From: Anaeramoeba flamelloides
Taxonomy: Eukaryota > Metamonada > Anaeramoebidae
Direction: 5' to 3'
Length of the DNA stretch: 64,000 nucleotides
Assembly: GCA_027625915.1 (NCBI GenBank)
Contig: JANTQA010000029.1
Span: 2,976,001 to 3,040,000, forward strand
Positions 49,155-60,742 of the stretch are shown one piece after another. The notes beneath the pieces are model-generated. The model was not told the DNA's origin, made no database searches, and saw only the letters and a list, made by a program, of their open reading frames with translations. Within the stretch, counting starts at the first letter, position 1. Every line of letters starts with the position of its first letter. Made by a program: the position numbers and the translations under genes.

Positions 49155-49739
49155 AGAAAAGTTCAAGAATAGGATATTAATTTAAATATCTCAAATTTTA
49201 TTTTTCAATTGGTTGATTAAAGATTTTTTTTAATTTTTATATGATAATAATTATACAGATAATTATCAAATTTTGGTTATAGGTTATGAAATTTTAAAAA
49301 GAAATCTTCAAAATGAATTTTTTTTTGAAAAGGGTTAAAACGTTACTCTATTATTTTTCTGATATAATTCATAGGTCAAAAATAATTATTAATTGTGGAT
49401 TCTAACAAATACCATAGATATTAAAAGACTCCCAGGTAAAAATGATTTACAAAAAGAGCCTAAATATAATTAATTTGGTAAATGCGATTCGACAAATATC
49501 TTAACTACTGGTTCTAGTCCAATAACTTTAATAAGTAATATACAAAGTTATTGTATTTTATTTTAAAATATTTTCAGAATTAATTAGTGACAATTACATA
49601 AAAGTCATAAAATACAACAAGATCTGAACTTGAGTAAATTATTTAAAATCATTTTTTTAATAAAAATAAAAGTATTTTCATTAAATTGATGATTTTTTTT
49701 TTATTTGTGAATAACCAAAATAAAAATTTTCGAAAGAGT

Positions 49740-51080
49740 TAGGAACTTGAATGAAAAAATTATGTATTTCTTTATTGGGAAATGAAAAAAATAAACCTTG
49801 TTTTTCTCAAAGAGGTCCAAAAAAAATTTTTCAAATAAAAATTAGTTTTTCTAATATGTAAACTCAATTCCAAAAATTGGGGCACACCTTCAAAATCAAT
49901 TTAATTCCAAGAAAAGTGATATTTGACTCTTAAATAGATACACTGGATATTAACAATCAATGTAAATAATTTTAAAGTTAATTATTTATCATTGTTTTTC
50001 ATTATTTTTTGATTTTTTTTGTATTCTTTTTTTTTCAAAACTTTTCGAAAATCTCAAAATCACTTTAAAATGAAATTTAAAAGTTTTCATTCTGATCACA
50101 AAAAAATTTTTTTTTTTTCTCTCAAAAAGAAAAAAGATTCTTTTTTTATCGAGAAAAAATTTTTTTGAAAAAAAATCATGATATGGTGTGCTAGGACACA
50201 TGGCCTACAAACAGACCTTATTATCATTAATGGACGTGTGAATACTGAATGTATTATTAATGATATTATCAAAAAAATCAAAGGAAATTCAACTCGCTAA
50301 TTCAGAATATAGTGAGTTGAAATCGATTTTCCAAAAGGATGGTGCTTGTCCACATACCTCAAAAAAAAAACTCAAACTTACTTAAACCGGGGATTTAATG
50401 TTCTGGACCCTTGACCCCCAATTCCACAAGATTTAAATCCAATGGGGAATTTATGGACACTAAACTGAAAAATTGTAACCAAAAAACGAAGAAGAATATT
50501 TAAAATTTCAACTAATGTATGGAATACTTTGAGTTGGGAAACCTAAGAAAATTAGTAAACTCTATATTTAAAACGATAGATTTAGTTATCAAAAGACAAG
50601 CTGAATCTATTAATAGTTTTTATTAATTTTTCTTTCAATAAAAATGGATTTTTTGGTAACCGTGTTCCAAAAAATAGGGGCACACTTTTTTTTATTTTTT
50701 CTTTTTTATTTTTCAAATTGAATTTTAAATTTACTATAAAATATATAAATAGTATTAATTAAATATTTTCGGGTCTTTTATTATTTTAATGTTCAAATAT
50801 CATGTATTTTGGAGTATATTTTTATTAATGTAATTTTTTTTTGTGTCCCATTTTTTGGAATTGAGTTTACTTTGAAAAATCAATAAGAAATAAGCTGAAT
50901 AATACATATCAAATAATAGTTGATATCCTTTTGAAATAAATCTAAAAAAATGAAAATAATCAAAAAGTCAATTCAAATTTTTAAAAAAATGATTCTGATC
51001 AACAAATTAAAATTTTATTGCTATCAGAATATCCATTAAAACACATATAACATGTTCTAGTATTCTGTTAAAAGTGTACC
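49740..51080 (+). repeat. Family-7 repeat copy b, split by a transposon
   Basis: Left part: AACCTTGTTTTTCTCAAAGAGG and CCAAAAAAAATTTTTCAAAT match 54433-54475. Right part: AATAAGCTGAATAATACATA and ATAGTTGATATCC match 54519-54555. The interrupting DNA is the Tc1/mariner element at 49861-50867. Confidence 0.75.
49861..50867 (+). mobile_element. Decayed Tc1/mariner transposon
   Basis: The element is 1007 bp, flanked by TA at both ends (49859-49860 and 50868-50869). The left end is AACTCAATTCCAAAAATTGG; the right end in reverse complement is AACTCAATTCCAAAAAATGG. Transposase remnants are on the plus strand from about 50160 to 50640. They include a segment like the Tc1 'WG...G..F..G..N' region (MIWCARTHGLQTDLIIINGR), the second catalytic Asp context FQKDGACPHTSKK, and DLNPMGNLW where the family has DLNPIENLW, so the third acidic residue is replaced by Gly. 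Stops and frame changes break the remaining coding sequence and the N-terminal half is missing. A third end-like copy, GTTCCAAAAAATAGGGGCAC, lies inside near 50663. Confidence 0.88.
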
Positions 51081-51511
51081 TAAAACTGAGTAATATTTTA
51101 CCTTAATTTCAATTATAAGAAAAAAATAGAATAATACTATAGAGCTGATTCGAGGCTGATAATAAATCTCTATTCAAATTATACAAAATCTCTTATGTGA
51201 AATAAAGATGATTTAAGTAGAAATATTGAAAATATTTCAGTTTCTTTCAAAATATTGATTAAAAGATTTTTATGTAATTTGACGATTTCGGTTGGATGGT
51301 AATTTACCAAGCTGAAATAAAGTTATTTTCCTAATAAATGAAATTTATGATGGGTGTTAAAATAAATAAAGAAAATTTAATTCAAGAAAATTTTTATTTT
51401 CTGAAGATTTCAATAAATTTGTTTTTATTAAAATGGTTTGTAACAAAAAAAAAAAATATAAATAATAAAATTAAAAAAATATATTAATTTGAAAGTCACA
51501 ATCCTATTCAT

Positions 51512-54500
51512 CTAGATTTCAAATGATTTTGAGATAATAGTTTTTAATATGGAATCTGAAACTGATTTAAAAATTAATTCAACATTCTTAGTATTGACAG
51601 CACATGTCTCGTAAGAATACAGTTCTCTGACAGTTTCTTCCCCCCCTTCAACTTCTTCAGATTTACTTACTTCTTCGAATTTTTCTTTAATAAAACTGAC
51701 TGCTTTATTAAAATCATTTCCACCTATAGCAATTAAATAAATATTGAAAATATATAATAACAAATAAATAAAATGCAAAAAAAAAAAATAATAAAATGAA
51801 AAAGAAATTAATGATAAAATATTTAAAAAAAAAAGATGAGCATATTTATGAAATTTTGTAATGAATTTTATTATTCAACAAAGATTATAACATTTAGAAA
51901 TTTATTTTTTCCATTTTTTCCCTGGCTGAATCTTCTTTATATTGGGAAGAAGAGTTAAAAAGGAAAAAATATCAAATGGTTACTTGTCAATACTGAGCGA
52001 TACTGAAACACGAAAGAATGAGTAACTTGGAAATAAAAACAAAAAAGCAAAGGCTAAAAATGACCAAAGGTTTATGGCAAATCAGATCATCAAAAAAAAA
52101 ATTAAAAATTACAACAATTAAACAACGATACCCCCAAATGAACATTCCTGATCAATTATCAAATTATTAAATTAACCAAAAGTATCGTGACTGTGATTTT
52201 GGGAGTCCTTAATTAAAGGATAGCATTTGTTTTTTTTTTTTTTTTTTTGATTTTTTACCAATTACTTCTTATAAACACTTTTTTTAAATTATTTTTTTTT
52301 CTTTTTCTTTTTTCCTTTTTTTTTTTCCTTTTTTTTTGTATTTTTTAAACATAAAAAAAATTGGGTATGTCTTTCCCTGGAACAAAGATGAAATTTATGA
52401 TTTTAAGCTTAAATTACCTTTGAGAACATTTAAGTAAAAGGACATTTAGAGTGTAATTTATACTTCTTCCATCAATAAAATAAAACATTTAAAATTTTTA
52501 TTTCTCTTTTGATTATTATTATTCCAACTCAAAAAAATTTTGACTCTTTGGATATTGTAATAAATAAAAAAAAAACTCATCAATTTTCTCAAAATCAACA
52601 CACTCTCGCCAAGAATAATTTATAAAACTGAAGCTAAACTTGACCAGTCAGAATCTCAATTTACAAAAGAAGATATAAATTCAAAAAGAAATTATAACTT
52701 CTGAGATTTAAAAACATTTCAGATAAATTAATTTTTCCAAAAAAAAATAGATAATCAAAATATTAATTGGGTAATAGAAAAAACTTAAAATTATTAATTA
52801 TGAATCCAATACTTTTAGATAAAATTTAATTATAAATAGTTCTGGATGGAAATGTCAATAATATTTAAAAATTATTAAGTATAATAATAAGATCAACAAA
52901 CAGTTGTGTCGTCAAGTGTCGTCAAGTGTATAAGTTTTCTTGAGGTTTTTAGTTATATCGAAAATCTATTGATTTTCGTTAGGTTTTTTTGAGTTTTTTA
53001 TTTATTTGGAAATCAATAGATTTTCGTTAGGTTTTTTTTTAGTCTTTAGAAATAAACCGAAAATTTATTAAAATTTTCTGTTTATTTCAAAAAGTAAAAA
53101 AAACCAGAACTCTTCACATTTAAATTGAAAACTCAAAAAAAACTAAAACACTTAACAGATAAAACAGAAAACCTCAAGAAAATCTATCTTCGCTTTTCCT
53201 GAAATTAAACGAATTAAGTAAAATCTTTGATTTCACTTAATTCTTTCAAATCATAAAAAAATCTAAATTCAGTAGATAATTGTTAATTTGATCATACAAA
53301 TGATATTATTATTATTTTTTTTATTATAATATTTTAATTATTGTTCTTTTGTTTTTTATTATGATAAAATTACTTTAAGGGATTAGCGTCACCATAGATT
53401 TCTCTATAATCAAAGTATGTTGTAATTGGGTATAAATGATATTAGTTCACTATGGCTCAAATAGCTCTAAAAAATCTATTATAAATCTTATTGCTCAATA
53501 AATTATTTCATTTTTTACACATGATCACTATTAAAAAAGTTTCATTTTGAAAAATTTTTTTTTTAATTCCTTTTCCAAATCTAAAAAATAGAAACCCAAA
53601 ATACAGTATTCTGGTATTTAATAATTGATATTTAGAACTTCCAAAAGTAACTATTTTTATAATTTTTTAATTTTCAAGATTAACTAAATAATCATCAACA
53701 TAAAAGCACAAAGACTGATTAGTTTTGTTTGCTTTTGATAAAGGTACTTGTAGCATCAATATATTTGCATGATTTGAGAAATAATTTGACAAAAAACTTT
53801 ATTGGTTAATTATTTAATTTTTAAAAAAAAACGAATTTTTTAGCAACTAATCTACATTTGGCCACAAATTTAAGAAAGATATGTTGTGACTTTGTAGTCT
53901 TAATATTGATAATTCAACCTTTAAATTTATGGCGAAATGCAGATTTTATTCTGAAATTTTTGAGTTTTTTACAAATATAAGGATCATTTTTCATTGATAA
54001 GATCAACAAGTATTACTACTTTACTAATCGATTTTTTAGAGACATTTGAACCATGTAGCACTAATGTGGTTAGGTCCAATAAAAACATACTTTGTTCCTA
54101 TGCTTCTCCTTGGTGGACGCTAATCCCTTAATTACTCCTTTCTCTCAATAAATATTAAATTTAGTTTATTTTTCATCCTTTACTCTTTCATTATCAACGA
54201 TAATATATGATCTTTTTGAATTATAATATAAAAATTAGTATGGCCATTTTCACAAGAAAGAGGTTAATTACTTAACTCCCCATATGTAAACTGTTTATTT
54301 TTTACTGTGTTTCCCAATTATGAAATGAAAATTTTAATGTTCAATTTCTCAAAAAAGATTTACATTGCCCTAAATAAGTAAAAATAAAAACACTGTAACA
54401 AATCAATTTAAAATGTAAATTGTCGAATTAAACTTTGTTTCTGCCAAAGGCGCCCAAAAAAAATTTACAAATATCAATTATTTTGTATAAATGTTCTATC

Positions 54501-55232
54501 GATAATAAATAAAAAATAAGTTGAATAATACACATTGGAGAATAGTTGATATCTGTATGAAGAAATCTAATTAATCTATATATTTTCTTAAAAATTTCAA
54601 AACTCAAATTCTCACGTACCCTATTGAGAAAAACAACGATGTTCGAAATGAACTTCCAACTGGTATTTGAATAATAAATAGGAAACAATTTTCACTTCAT
54701 TTTATATAATTTTCTTAAAAATTGAACAATTAAAATTCTTAGGTTGAAAATTTGAAAAAAAAAAAAAAACTATGCCCATTTTGATCTTTAATTGTAAGAT
54801 CCAAAAAAATTGCAATAGAAATCAAAATGATTTTTCAACAACCATTTTCGCACTTTAAATAACCTTAGAATAACACATTTTTATTAGTGTGACTTTTGGT
54901 CTTGCAATAAAAAAATAATTTGCAAAACAATTAAGTCTCAAAACAAAATAGAAAAAAAATAGAAAAAATGTGAAAAAATGATTTCAATTTTGAGAATGAA
55001 ATTTTTTTGTCTACTATCCATTTAAACCCTTTAAACGTATGTAATTCAATCATGGCAACTACTACATTTTGTCTAAGAAATGGTTTACTTTGATTCTTCT
55101 TGCATTGAACTTTTGAAATAAAATTAATTTTTTTTTAAAATTGGAATTTATGGCACTCATTTGTTCTGTTTTTTTTTTATATTATTAGATTGATTGAAAT
55201 GTCTGTGGAAAAAATTGTTTTAAGAACCAAGA

Positions 55233-55266
<34 letters not shown>

Positions 55267-58200
55267 ATTATTAGATTATTCATAAGTATATGTTATTCTT
55301 GTGTGTATGTTATATTGTTTTTCCACAATGGGGGAATGATAAATCTAGAAATAATAGTGATTCATTTTGAAAAATATTTAAATATTATGATTTGGTAAAA
55401 AAAATTAATATGCTATATAATCTCATAACTGTTTCACAAAATAATTTCAAATTGTATTGATTTTATTTTAATTAACCTTCAAAAATAGATAATGATTATT
55501 ATTATTAATATTATTTATATAAATTAAAAGCTCTTATTTATGATATAATAATTTTTTTTCAATATAAGACCCGATCGGAAATAAAAACTATTAAAAACTA
55601 TAAATTAAGATTGTTTTTTTTTTTGCTCTCTCTAGTATTTGAATTATCAAAACATAAGCCTCCAAAAAAAAAAAAAAAAAAAAAAACGAATGAACATATA
55701 AATAAATAAATTATGAAAGAAAGAAATAGAGAAATATATATATCTAAATAAAAATTTAATCATTTACCTGAATAATCTTGGAAATAAACTGATAAATCTG
55801 TTTCTTTAATTTTGTCTTCAAACACATCCTTTTTATTCAGGAATAAGATGATTGAGGAGCTTGAAAACCAAGGTGATGTCCAAATTTCTTTGAATAGATT
55901 CATTGATTCTGACATTCTGTTTACCGATGAGTCTTCTCGGAGGGTTTGATTATATCCACAGAGAGACGCAACAAAGATTACCGAAGTTACATCTTCAAAG
56001 CAATGGATCCATTTTCTTCTTTCATTACGCTGGCCACCAACATCAACCATAGTAAACCTGAAGTCCCCAATTGAGAATTCGGATTCGTCAATACCAGTTG
56101 TTCGGACTCTCGCATGAAGGATATCATTTTTTGTTGGTTTGAAATTTGTTTGGCCAATTCTTTCGATGTTTTCAAAAAAGCTTTTGAATTTTGTATTTTA
56201 TTTTAGAATGATATTAATATTGGTTTGTGTGTTTCAATTATTTTTGGTGAATGATGAGTATTTTCTGTTATTCAAATTGAAAAATTCAAAACGAGATCAT
56301 TATTTTAAGGAATTATTTGCGGAATAAATTAAGTTGAATAAAAATTAATAGAAAATTGATATTTATTGTCTTTTTTACTTTTAATTCCAATTTTAAGTGA
56401 ATGGTGAGTTTTTATAATATTAATATGTTTCTTAAATAGTTTTTTAGAGATTAAGATTTTTTAATTTCATGTTTCTGATTTATCAAATTTGATTAAAAAA
56501 AACTTTTAATTCTATTCTTTTTTTTTTTTTGCAGACCCAAGACTACTATTTGAAGTTTGAATGAAAAAATTTTCAGTTGTTAATTTTCTTTTTTGGCTTT
56601 AATCTTTTTATTTTCAAATCGATTTTTGAAATTAGTAATACCAATTTTACTGAATAATTACCTTATTGGGAAGATAATATCAGTACACTATCTTTTGGTT
56701 TTATATGAAAATTGGCTCGAAAAAATTACCAAATTTGAGATGAAAATTTTAACCCATTTAATATTCAGTTCTTGTAGTTTTTAAAAATATCAAATAGTCA
56801 AAATAAAAAAAAAAAACAATTGAAAGATTACTATTATCCTATACTGTTTATTGCAAAATAAAAGGAAGTATATGTTTATTGCACAATAAAAGGAACAAGA
56901 TTTTCATTCAGCTTTCCAAAAAAGTATAATCCCACGAAATAAAATAAATCAATAAAGTCCCCTATTCAAAAAAGGAAATCACAATATAACTGATTTATGG
57001 AATTTTGAAATGAAAAAATGTGTAACTCCGATCTTTTAAACAATATTTTTGGAAAGTTGAATGACAATTAGTTTCAATTTATTTTTCAATAAATGTATTT
57101 TCAGTACTATAAGGGGGTAGGTACATTTTACCAATTTTGAGTGTCACAAGTTCTGAGAAACTGAATTATTTATATCATTTCTTGAACACAAAACATTAAT
57201 ATTCTAATAAATACGAGAGTGTCAGATATACGAGTATAATATATTTACATATCAAATAAAAAAATTTTAATCAAAAAAAAAAAAGAAAAAATTTGATCAA
57301 GAAACAATAAATTCAAATAATTTATTACTTGATCTTATCCCTAATATTTGGTCAAATTTCTTCTTCTTTGTTGGTTTTATTTTGTAATTCTTCTTGGAAA
57401 AACTTTTTATTGAAAAATTTTTGATTAGCAGATTATTTCAATTTCTAAAGAATTTCCAAAATGATTTTAAAAATCCTATTTTCATTTAATTTATCTAATT
57501 CATCTTGGTTTTGGTTTAGAAAATATGGATATTTTTAAAGTTTCTTTTCTTCCAAAATAAAGATTTATTGGATGTGTTCGTTTTTTTTGATAATTATTTT
57601 TTTTTGAGAAAATTGAAAATTCAAAATAATTATGAATTTTGTTTTCAATTTAAACTAAATTGTTACATCAATTTCAAACCTGGTGCGCAGGATTTAACTT
57701 AACTTTATATTTGTATTTTCATTAAACTTTCTTTGAACTTAGAGATCTGTTAAAACTAAATTAAGGTTATAACACCAAAACTCAAGAATACCTGAATGAA
57801 AAGCTTCGTAAACAACTTTTCTGTTTTTTTGTAAACTTTTTTAAAATTATTTAAAAAAGATTCCATTTTGTAAGGGATCTTGGATATTAAGGACAATACA
57901 AGAAGATTTGAGTCCAAAATAACAATCGTCCTTTTCAATTGAAAAGAGTTGAAAGAAAGTTTAATGAAAATTTAAATTTAAAGTTAAGTTAAATCCTGCG
58001 CACCAGGTTTGAAATTGCTGTATTTTTCTTTAAGTTGAATCTTTTTTTTTTTATTTTTTGATTCCAAGAATTACAGTGATCAAAATAAAGCGTGTACAAA
58101 GACCATAATCCGTGTTTCAAAATATTATTCGTGCTTTTTTTTCTTCTTGTATCAAGGCAACATCCAATCTACTACCAAATAGTATACCTAAGTTCAAATC

Positions 58201-60742
58201 AATTTTGAAAGTAAAGGTCTGGTTATTTACAGTAAAATTTAAATTATTCAAGTAATTAGTTGAAAATTTTCCATAATTTCTCAATTTTTTTGAATTTTAT
58301 TGTTTTTTTGATGGTTAAAAAGTTTATCAAAAATTTACTCTATTTTTTGAGATAAATTTTGTAAATTCATCCTTCATTTTTAGAATTTCTTTTTTAAATA
58401 ATAGAACTTTAAGAAACCAATAACATATTTTTTTAGGGTTTATTAAAAGTTTCTTTGATTGGTTAATGTATAGTTCTTCTATAACAAAAAAACACGCTTT
58501 TTATTTTTAAACACGCATTATATTTTTTTGCGCGCTTTATTTTGACTACAGTAAATTTTTTTCTTTTTAATTTTTTAAATAACATTCTTTGTTTTGGTTA
58601 ATTTGAATAAATATTTTAAAAAAGAATTTGGAAAACAAATTTGCAAAAAAAGGTTTTTGTGAAATAAAAATAAATTGTAATGGGTCGAGAATTTCAAGGT
58701 GATAATTGTTTGTTCTGATTCCAAATTAAGAAGATAAAGGCCAAACAAATCTTCGGAAATAGGCCTTTATCGTTTTTTTTTTTTCATTCTTGATTTCAAC
58801 AAATTTATTTGTAATGGTGATCTTTCTTGTTTGAAAATTCGAAAAGAAAAGATTTGTTTCAAATACACACTTTTTCAGTTCTATTTTTTTGGGTTTATTC
58901 TTTGATTAATTTCAACGATTCACTGGAAAATATTTCTAGATCTTAAACCTTGATTTAAAAAAAACAAGTATTTAATCAAAAAAATTGAAAAGGAAAGATT
59001 CAACTCTGAATTACTTTTATACCTTTCACAAATAGAGTAGTTAATAGTGTTTTGATTTCAAAGTTTTCATATCTATTTGCACTCAAATTTTCTTTTTTCA
59101 ATACGGTTGTTGCAATTAACATTTTTGAAAATGGTAAAAATTCCTTACTTTTTTCAGAAAAAAATGTTTGGTTACATTTTTTGAATTGCTTCTTTGAAAG
59201 TAATTCTTATTATCAAGATCAAATGTATTTTTATTAGTTTAGTCGTAAAAAAAGGTATTACAGGAACAAATAAGAATTCATTTTCAGAAACTTGAAAAAT
59301 CAGTTTAATTTTGCAAAAAAAATAGACTAAAAAAAAATTCTCTATTATTTGAAATAAATAAATTTTTAAGTGAGAATCATTTAAAAAAGTGTGAGAAAAA
59401 GACGTATTGAAAGAACAGCTCTGAGAATGGGTTTACTAAAGTTTAACAACTGTTTTGGAGAAACTTTGTAAAAATTTTTTTGTCACACTTTTTTTCAAAT
59501 GGAAAGATCGAAAGAATCGGGAAAAAAAAAAATACAAGGAAAAGGAAAACAAGGTAAAAGAAAAAGAAAAAGTTAAAAATCTAAATTGCATTACTATTCA
59601 GCAGAATCATTTAAATGGAATTTGGTGTCTCGTTCTTTATAAGTTTGTTGTACACCAGAGTCTTTCCATAATTTTTGCAAATTTTGAGTAAATTCTTCTG
59701 TCCAAACATCACCATCATTTTGAAATCGTTTAACCATTGATGCTTGTTTCTTTTTTTAAATTAAAAATAGTTTTTGTGTGGAATGAGATTGTAGTTTGGT
59801 TAGGTTAGTGGTTTAAGGAGTGGAAAATTTGAAGTGAAAAGTAAATATTTTATTTTGGAGATATCCAATTTGAAATTTCTTTTCTTTTTTAGTTAATTTT
59901 TGGAAATTCAAAAATATTTTCCAAAAAAAGTTTTCACAAAAAAAAAAATTAGTTAATCGAGCTGTGACTCAAAGTAAAGTCAGAGAAACTTTTTATTTGT
60001 TGTTTGTTGTTTGTTTTTTGTTTTTTTTTGGAATCAAAAAGAAGGAAAATGGAAAATGGAAAATCCATAAAGAAATTAATTACATCATTTTCAATTGGAA
60101 TGGACATTTGTTCTGCAGCCATAATCAAGACTTTCATTTGTGAGATGGTGTTTTGTCGAATTACCTTAATGAAGTGTTCAAAGTCTTCATCGTCAAAATT
60201 TCCATCTTGAAGAAGTTTCATTTGCTTAAACAACGTTGACTTTCCTGACTCACCTGCACCTATTTTTGTTTTAAGAAGGTGTTGGTTTTTGTTAAGTTTG
60301 GGGGATTATTAATCATTAAGTTAAGTAGTTATTTGGAATGGTAAATTGATGGAAAAAAGACACAGACATAACCAAGAAAGAAAAAAAAAAAAAAAAAGGT
60401 TCGAAGAATGATGGTTATTTGGAGTTAACAAAAAAGTTTTTATATAACTTTGATTTTTTTGTTTTGTGTTATTCTATTTGTTCATAAGTTATGTGGTTTG
60501 GCAAATGTTGGAAGTTTTATTGATTTTTTATTTTTTCTTTTCTTTTTTTGAAAAAAAGTTTATCAAAAATAAGAAAAATTGTAAAAGAAAATTTTTCAAG
60601 ACAAAAAATGCATACCTAAAAGAAGAATTTTAATTTCTTCGTCGATCTGGTTTTGTAATTTTTTTAATTTTTTTTCGATCTTTTTGTTTTGTTTTTTAGC
60701 GGCTTTATCTTCGCTTGATTCTGAAGAAAAACAAGAACCCAT
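51512..60742 (-). CDS. Heterotrimeric G-protein alpha subunit, five exons
   Basis: Exons are 60742-60616, 60259-60084, 59749-59595, 56180-55768 and 51723-51512; all junctions keep frame (phases 1, 0, 2, 1). The product is 360 residues, normal for the family. It starts MGSCFSS, with Gly2 for myristoylation and Cys4 for palmitoylation, as expected for membrane anchoring. The P-loop GAGESGKST is split by intron 1. Also present are a helical-domain element, LWKDSGVQ...LNDSAEY; switch I, RVRTTG with the catalytic Arg; switch II, DVGGQR; the guanine-specificity motif NKKD; and TCAVNT near the end. The C-terminal residues are SKSFEI, without the Cys at -4 that pertussis toxin modifies. It should bind and hydrolyse GTP downstream of seven-helix receptors. 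Introns are 356, 334, 3414 and 4044 bp; the last two are full of repeats. The specific alpha class cannot be set. Confidence 0.93.
51890..52290 (+). repeat. Interspersed repeat family 3, copy b
   Basis: Blocks 'GGAAGAAGAGTT', 'GGTTACTTGTCAATACTG', 'ATGACCAAAGG', 'ATTACAACAATTAAACAACG' and 'TTACTTCTTATAAACACTTTTT' recur in order at 62140-62530. A T run of about 18 precedes the last block in both. A reverse-oriented copy lies at 33385-33745. There is no protein-coding potential. Confidence 0.8.
52385..52500 (+). mobile_element. LINE 3' tail fragment
   Basis: The sequence reads GATGAAATTTATGATTTTAAGCTTAAA (DEIYDFKLK), close to the NREIYDFTLKFLKG end of the 24-kb LINE. It is followed by TTTAGAGTGTAATTTATACTTCTTCC, matching the stop and 3' flank of that copy. 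The reading frame is broken. Confidence 0.65.
52905..53195. repeat. Palindromic element with internal duplications
   Basis: The left part TTTTCTTGAGGTTTTTAG and the right part in reverse complement TTTTCTTGAGGTTTTCTG form inverted ends. Inside, GATTTTCGTTAGGTTTTTTT occurs twice about 50 bp apart. GTGTCGTCAA is duplicated in tandem at the left edge. Confidence 0.6.
53378..54133 (-). mobile_element. Complete family-1 element with inverted repeats
   Basis: The left end TTAAGGGATTAGCGTCACCA and the right end in reverse complement TTAAGGGATTAGCGTCCACCA are near-perfect inverted repeats of about 21 bp. The element is about 756 bp, with no open frame resembling a transposase. It is the best-preserved copy of a family that also occurs at 2430, 35340 and 47890. 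Confidence 0.8.
54290..55120 (+). repeat. Interspersed repeat family 7, copy c
   Basis: Matches 41310-42040 in order. It represents an uninterrupted relative of the 49740-51080 copy, showing what the Tc1 target looked like around 'ATCGATAATAAATAAAAAATAAG'. Confidence 0.75.
55231..55265. repeat. Long poly(T) run
   Basis: About 35 consecutive T on the plus strand. Other long A/T homopolymers are at 32499-32523, 49121-49147, 55664-55685 and 62463-62493. Confidence 0.9.
57666..58020. mobile_element. MITE with about 75-bp inverted repeats (family 9)
   Basis: The element is 355 bp and flanked by TA (57664-57665 and 58021-58022). The left end CATCAATTTCAAACCTGGTG and the right end in reverse complement CAGCAATTTCAAACCTGGTG continue together through CGCAGGATTTAACTTAACTTT and ATTTTCATTAAACTTTCTTT. 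No coding capacity. The GGTGCGCAGG core is unusually GC-rich for this window. Confidence 0.88.
58074..58551. mobile_element. MITE with about 65-bp inverted repeats (family 10)
   Basis: The element is 478 bp and flanked by TA (58072-58073 and 58552-58553). The left arm CAGTGATCAAAATAAAGCGTG and the right arm in reverse complement CTGTAGTCAAAATAAAGCGCG share repeated CGTGTTT/CGTGCTTT words. The interior from 58140 to 58450 resembles 61480-61770, which lacks these ends. Confidence 0.85.

Larger units (their letters stand above)
47015..51511. other. Intergenic region with nested repeats
   Basis: No host gene is seen. A family-1 copy spans about 47890-49080 and appears to be split by family-2 sequence at 47960-48250. 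A 27-base A run lies at 49121-49147. A family-7 copy (49740-51080) is split by a Tc1/mariner element. Confidence 0.6.
51724..55767 (-). other. 4.0-kb intron 4 of the G-alpha gene, built of repeats
   Basis: The intron begins GTAAAT and ends TATAG on the minus strand. It holds a family-3 repeat (51890-52290), a LINE tail (52385-52470), a palindromic element (52905-53195), a complete TIR element (53378-54133), a family-7 repeat (54290-55120) and a long T run (55231-55265). Little of the intron is left unassigned. Confidence 0.85.
56181..59594 (-). other. 3.4-kb intron 3 of the G-alpha gene with two adjacent MITEs
   Basis: The intron begins GTAATG and ends TCAAAAG on the minus strand. It contains two TIR elements separated by 53 bp, at 57666-58020 and 58074-58551. 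The remaining sequence has no recognised feature. Confidence 0.85.

Noticed and set aside
59455-59691. Plus-strand 78-residue frame with Lys/Glu tract
   Set aside because: It overlaps exon 3 of the minus-strand G-alpha gene and reads its complement.
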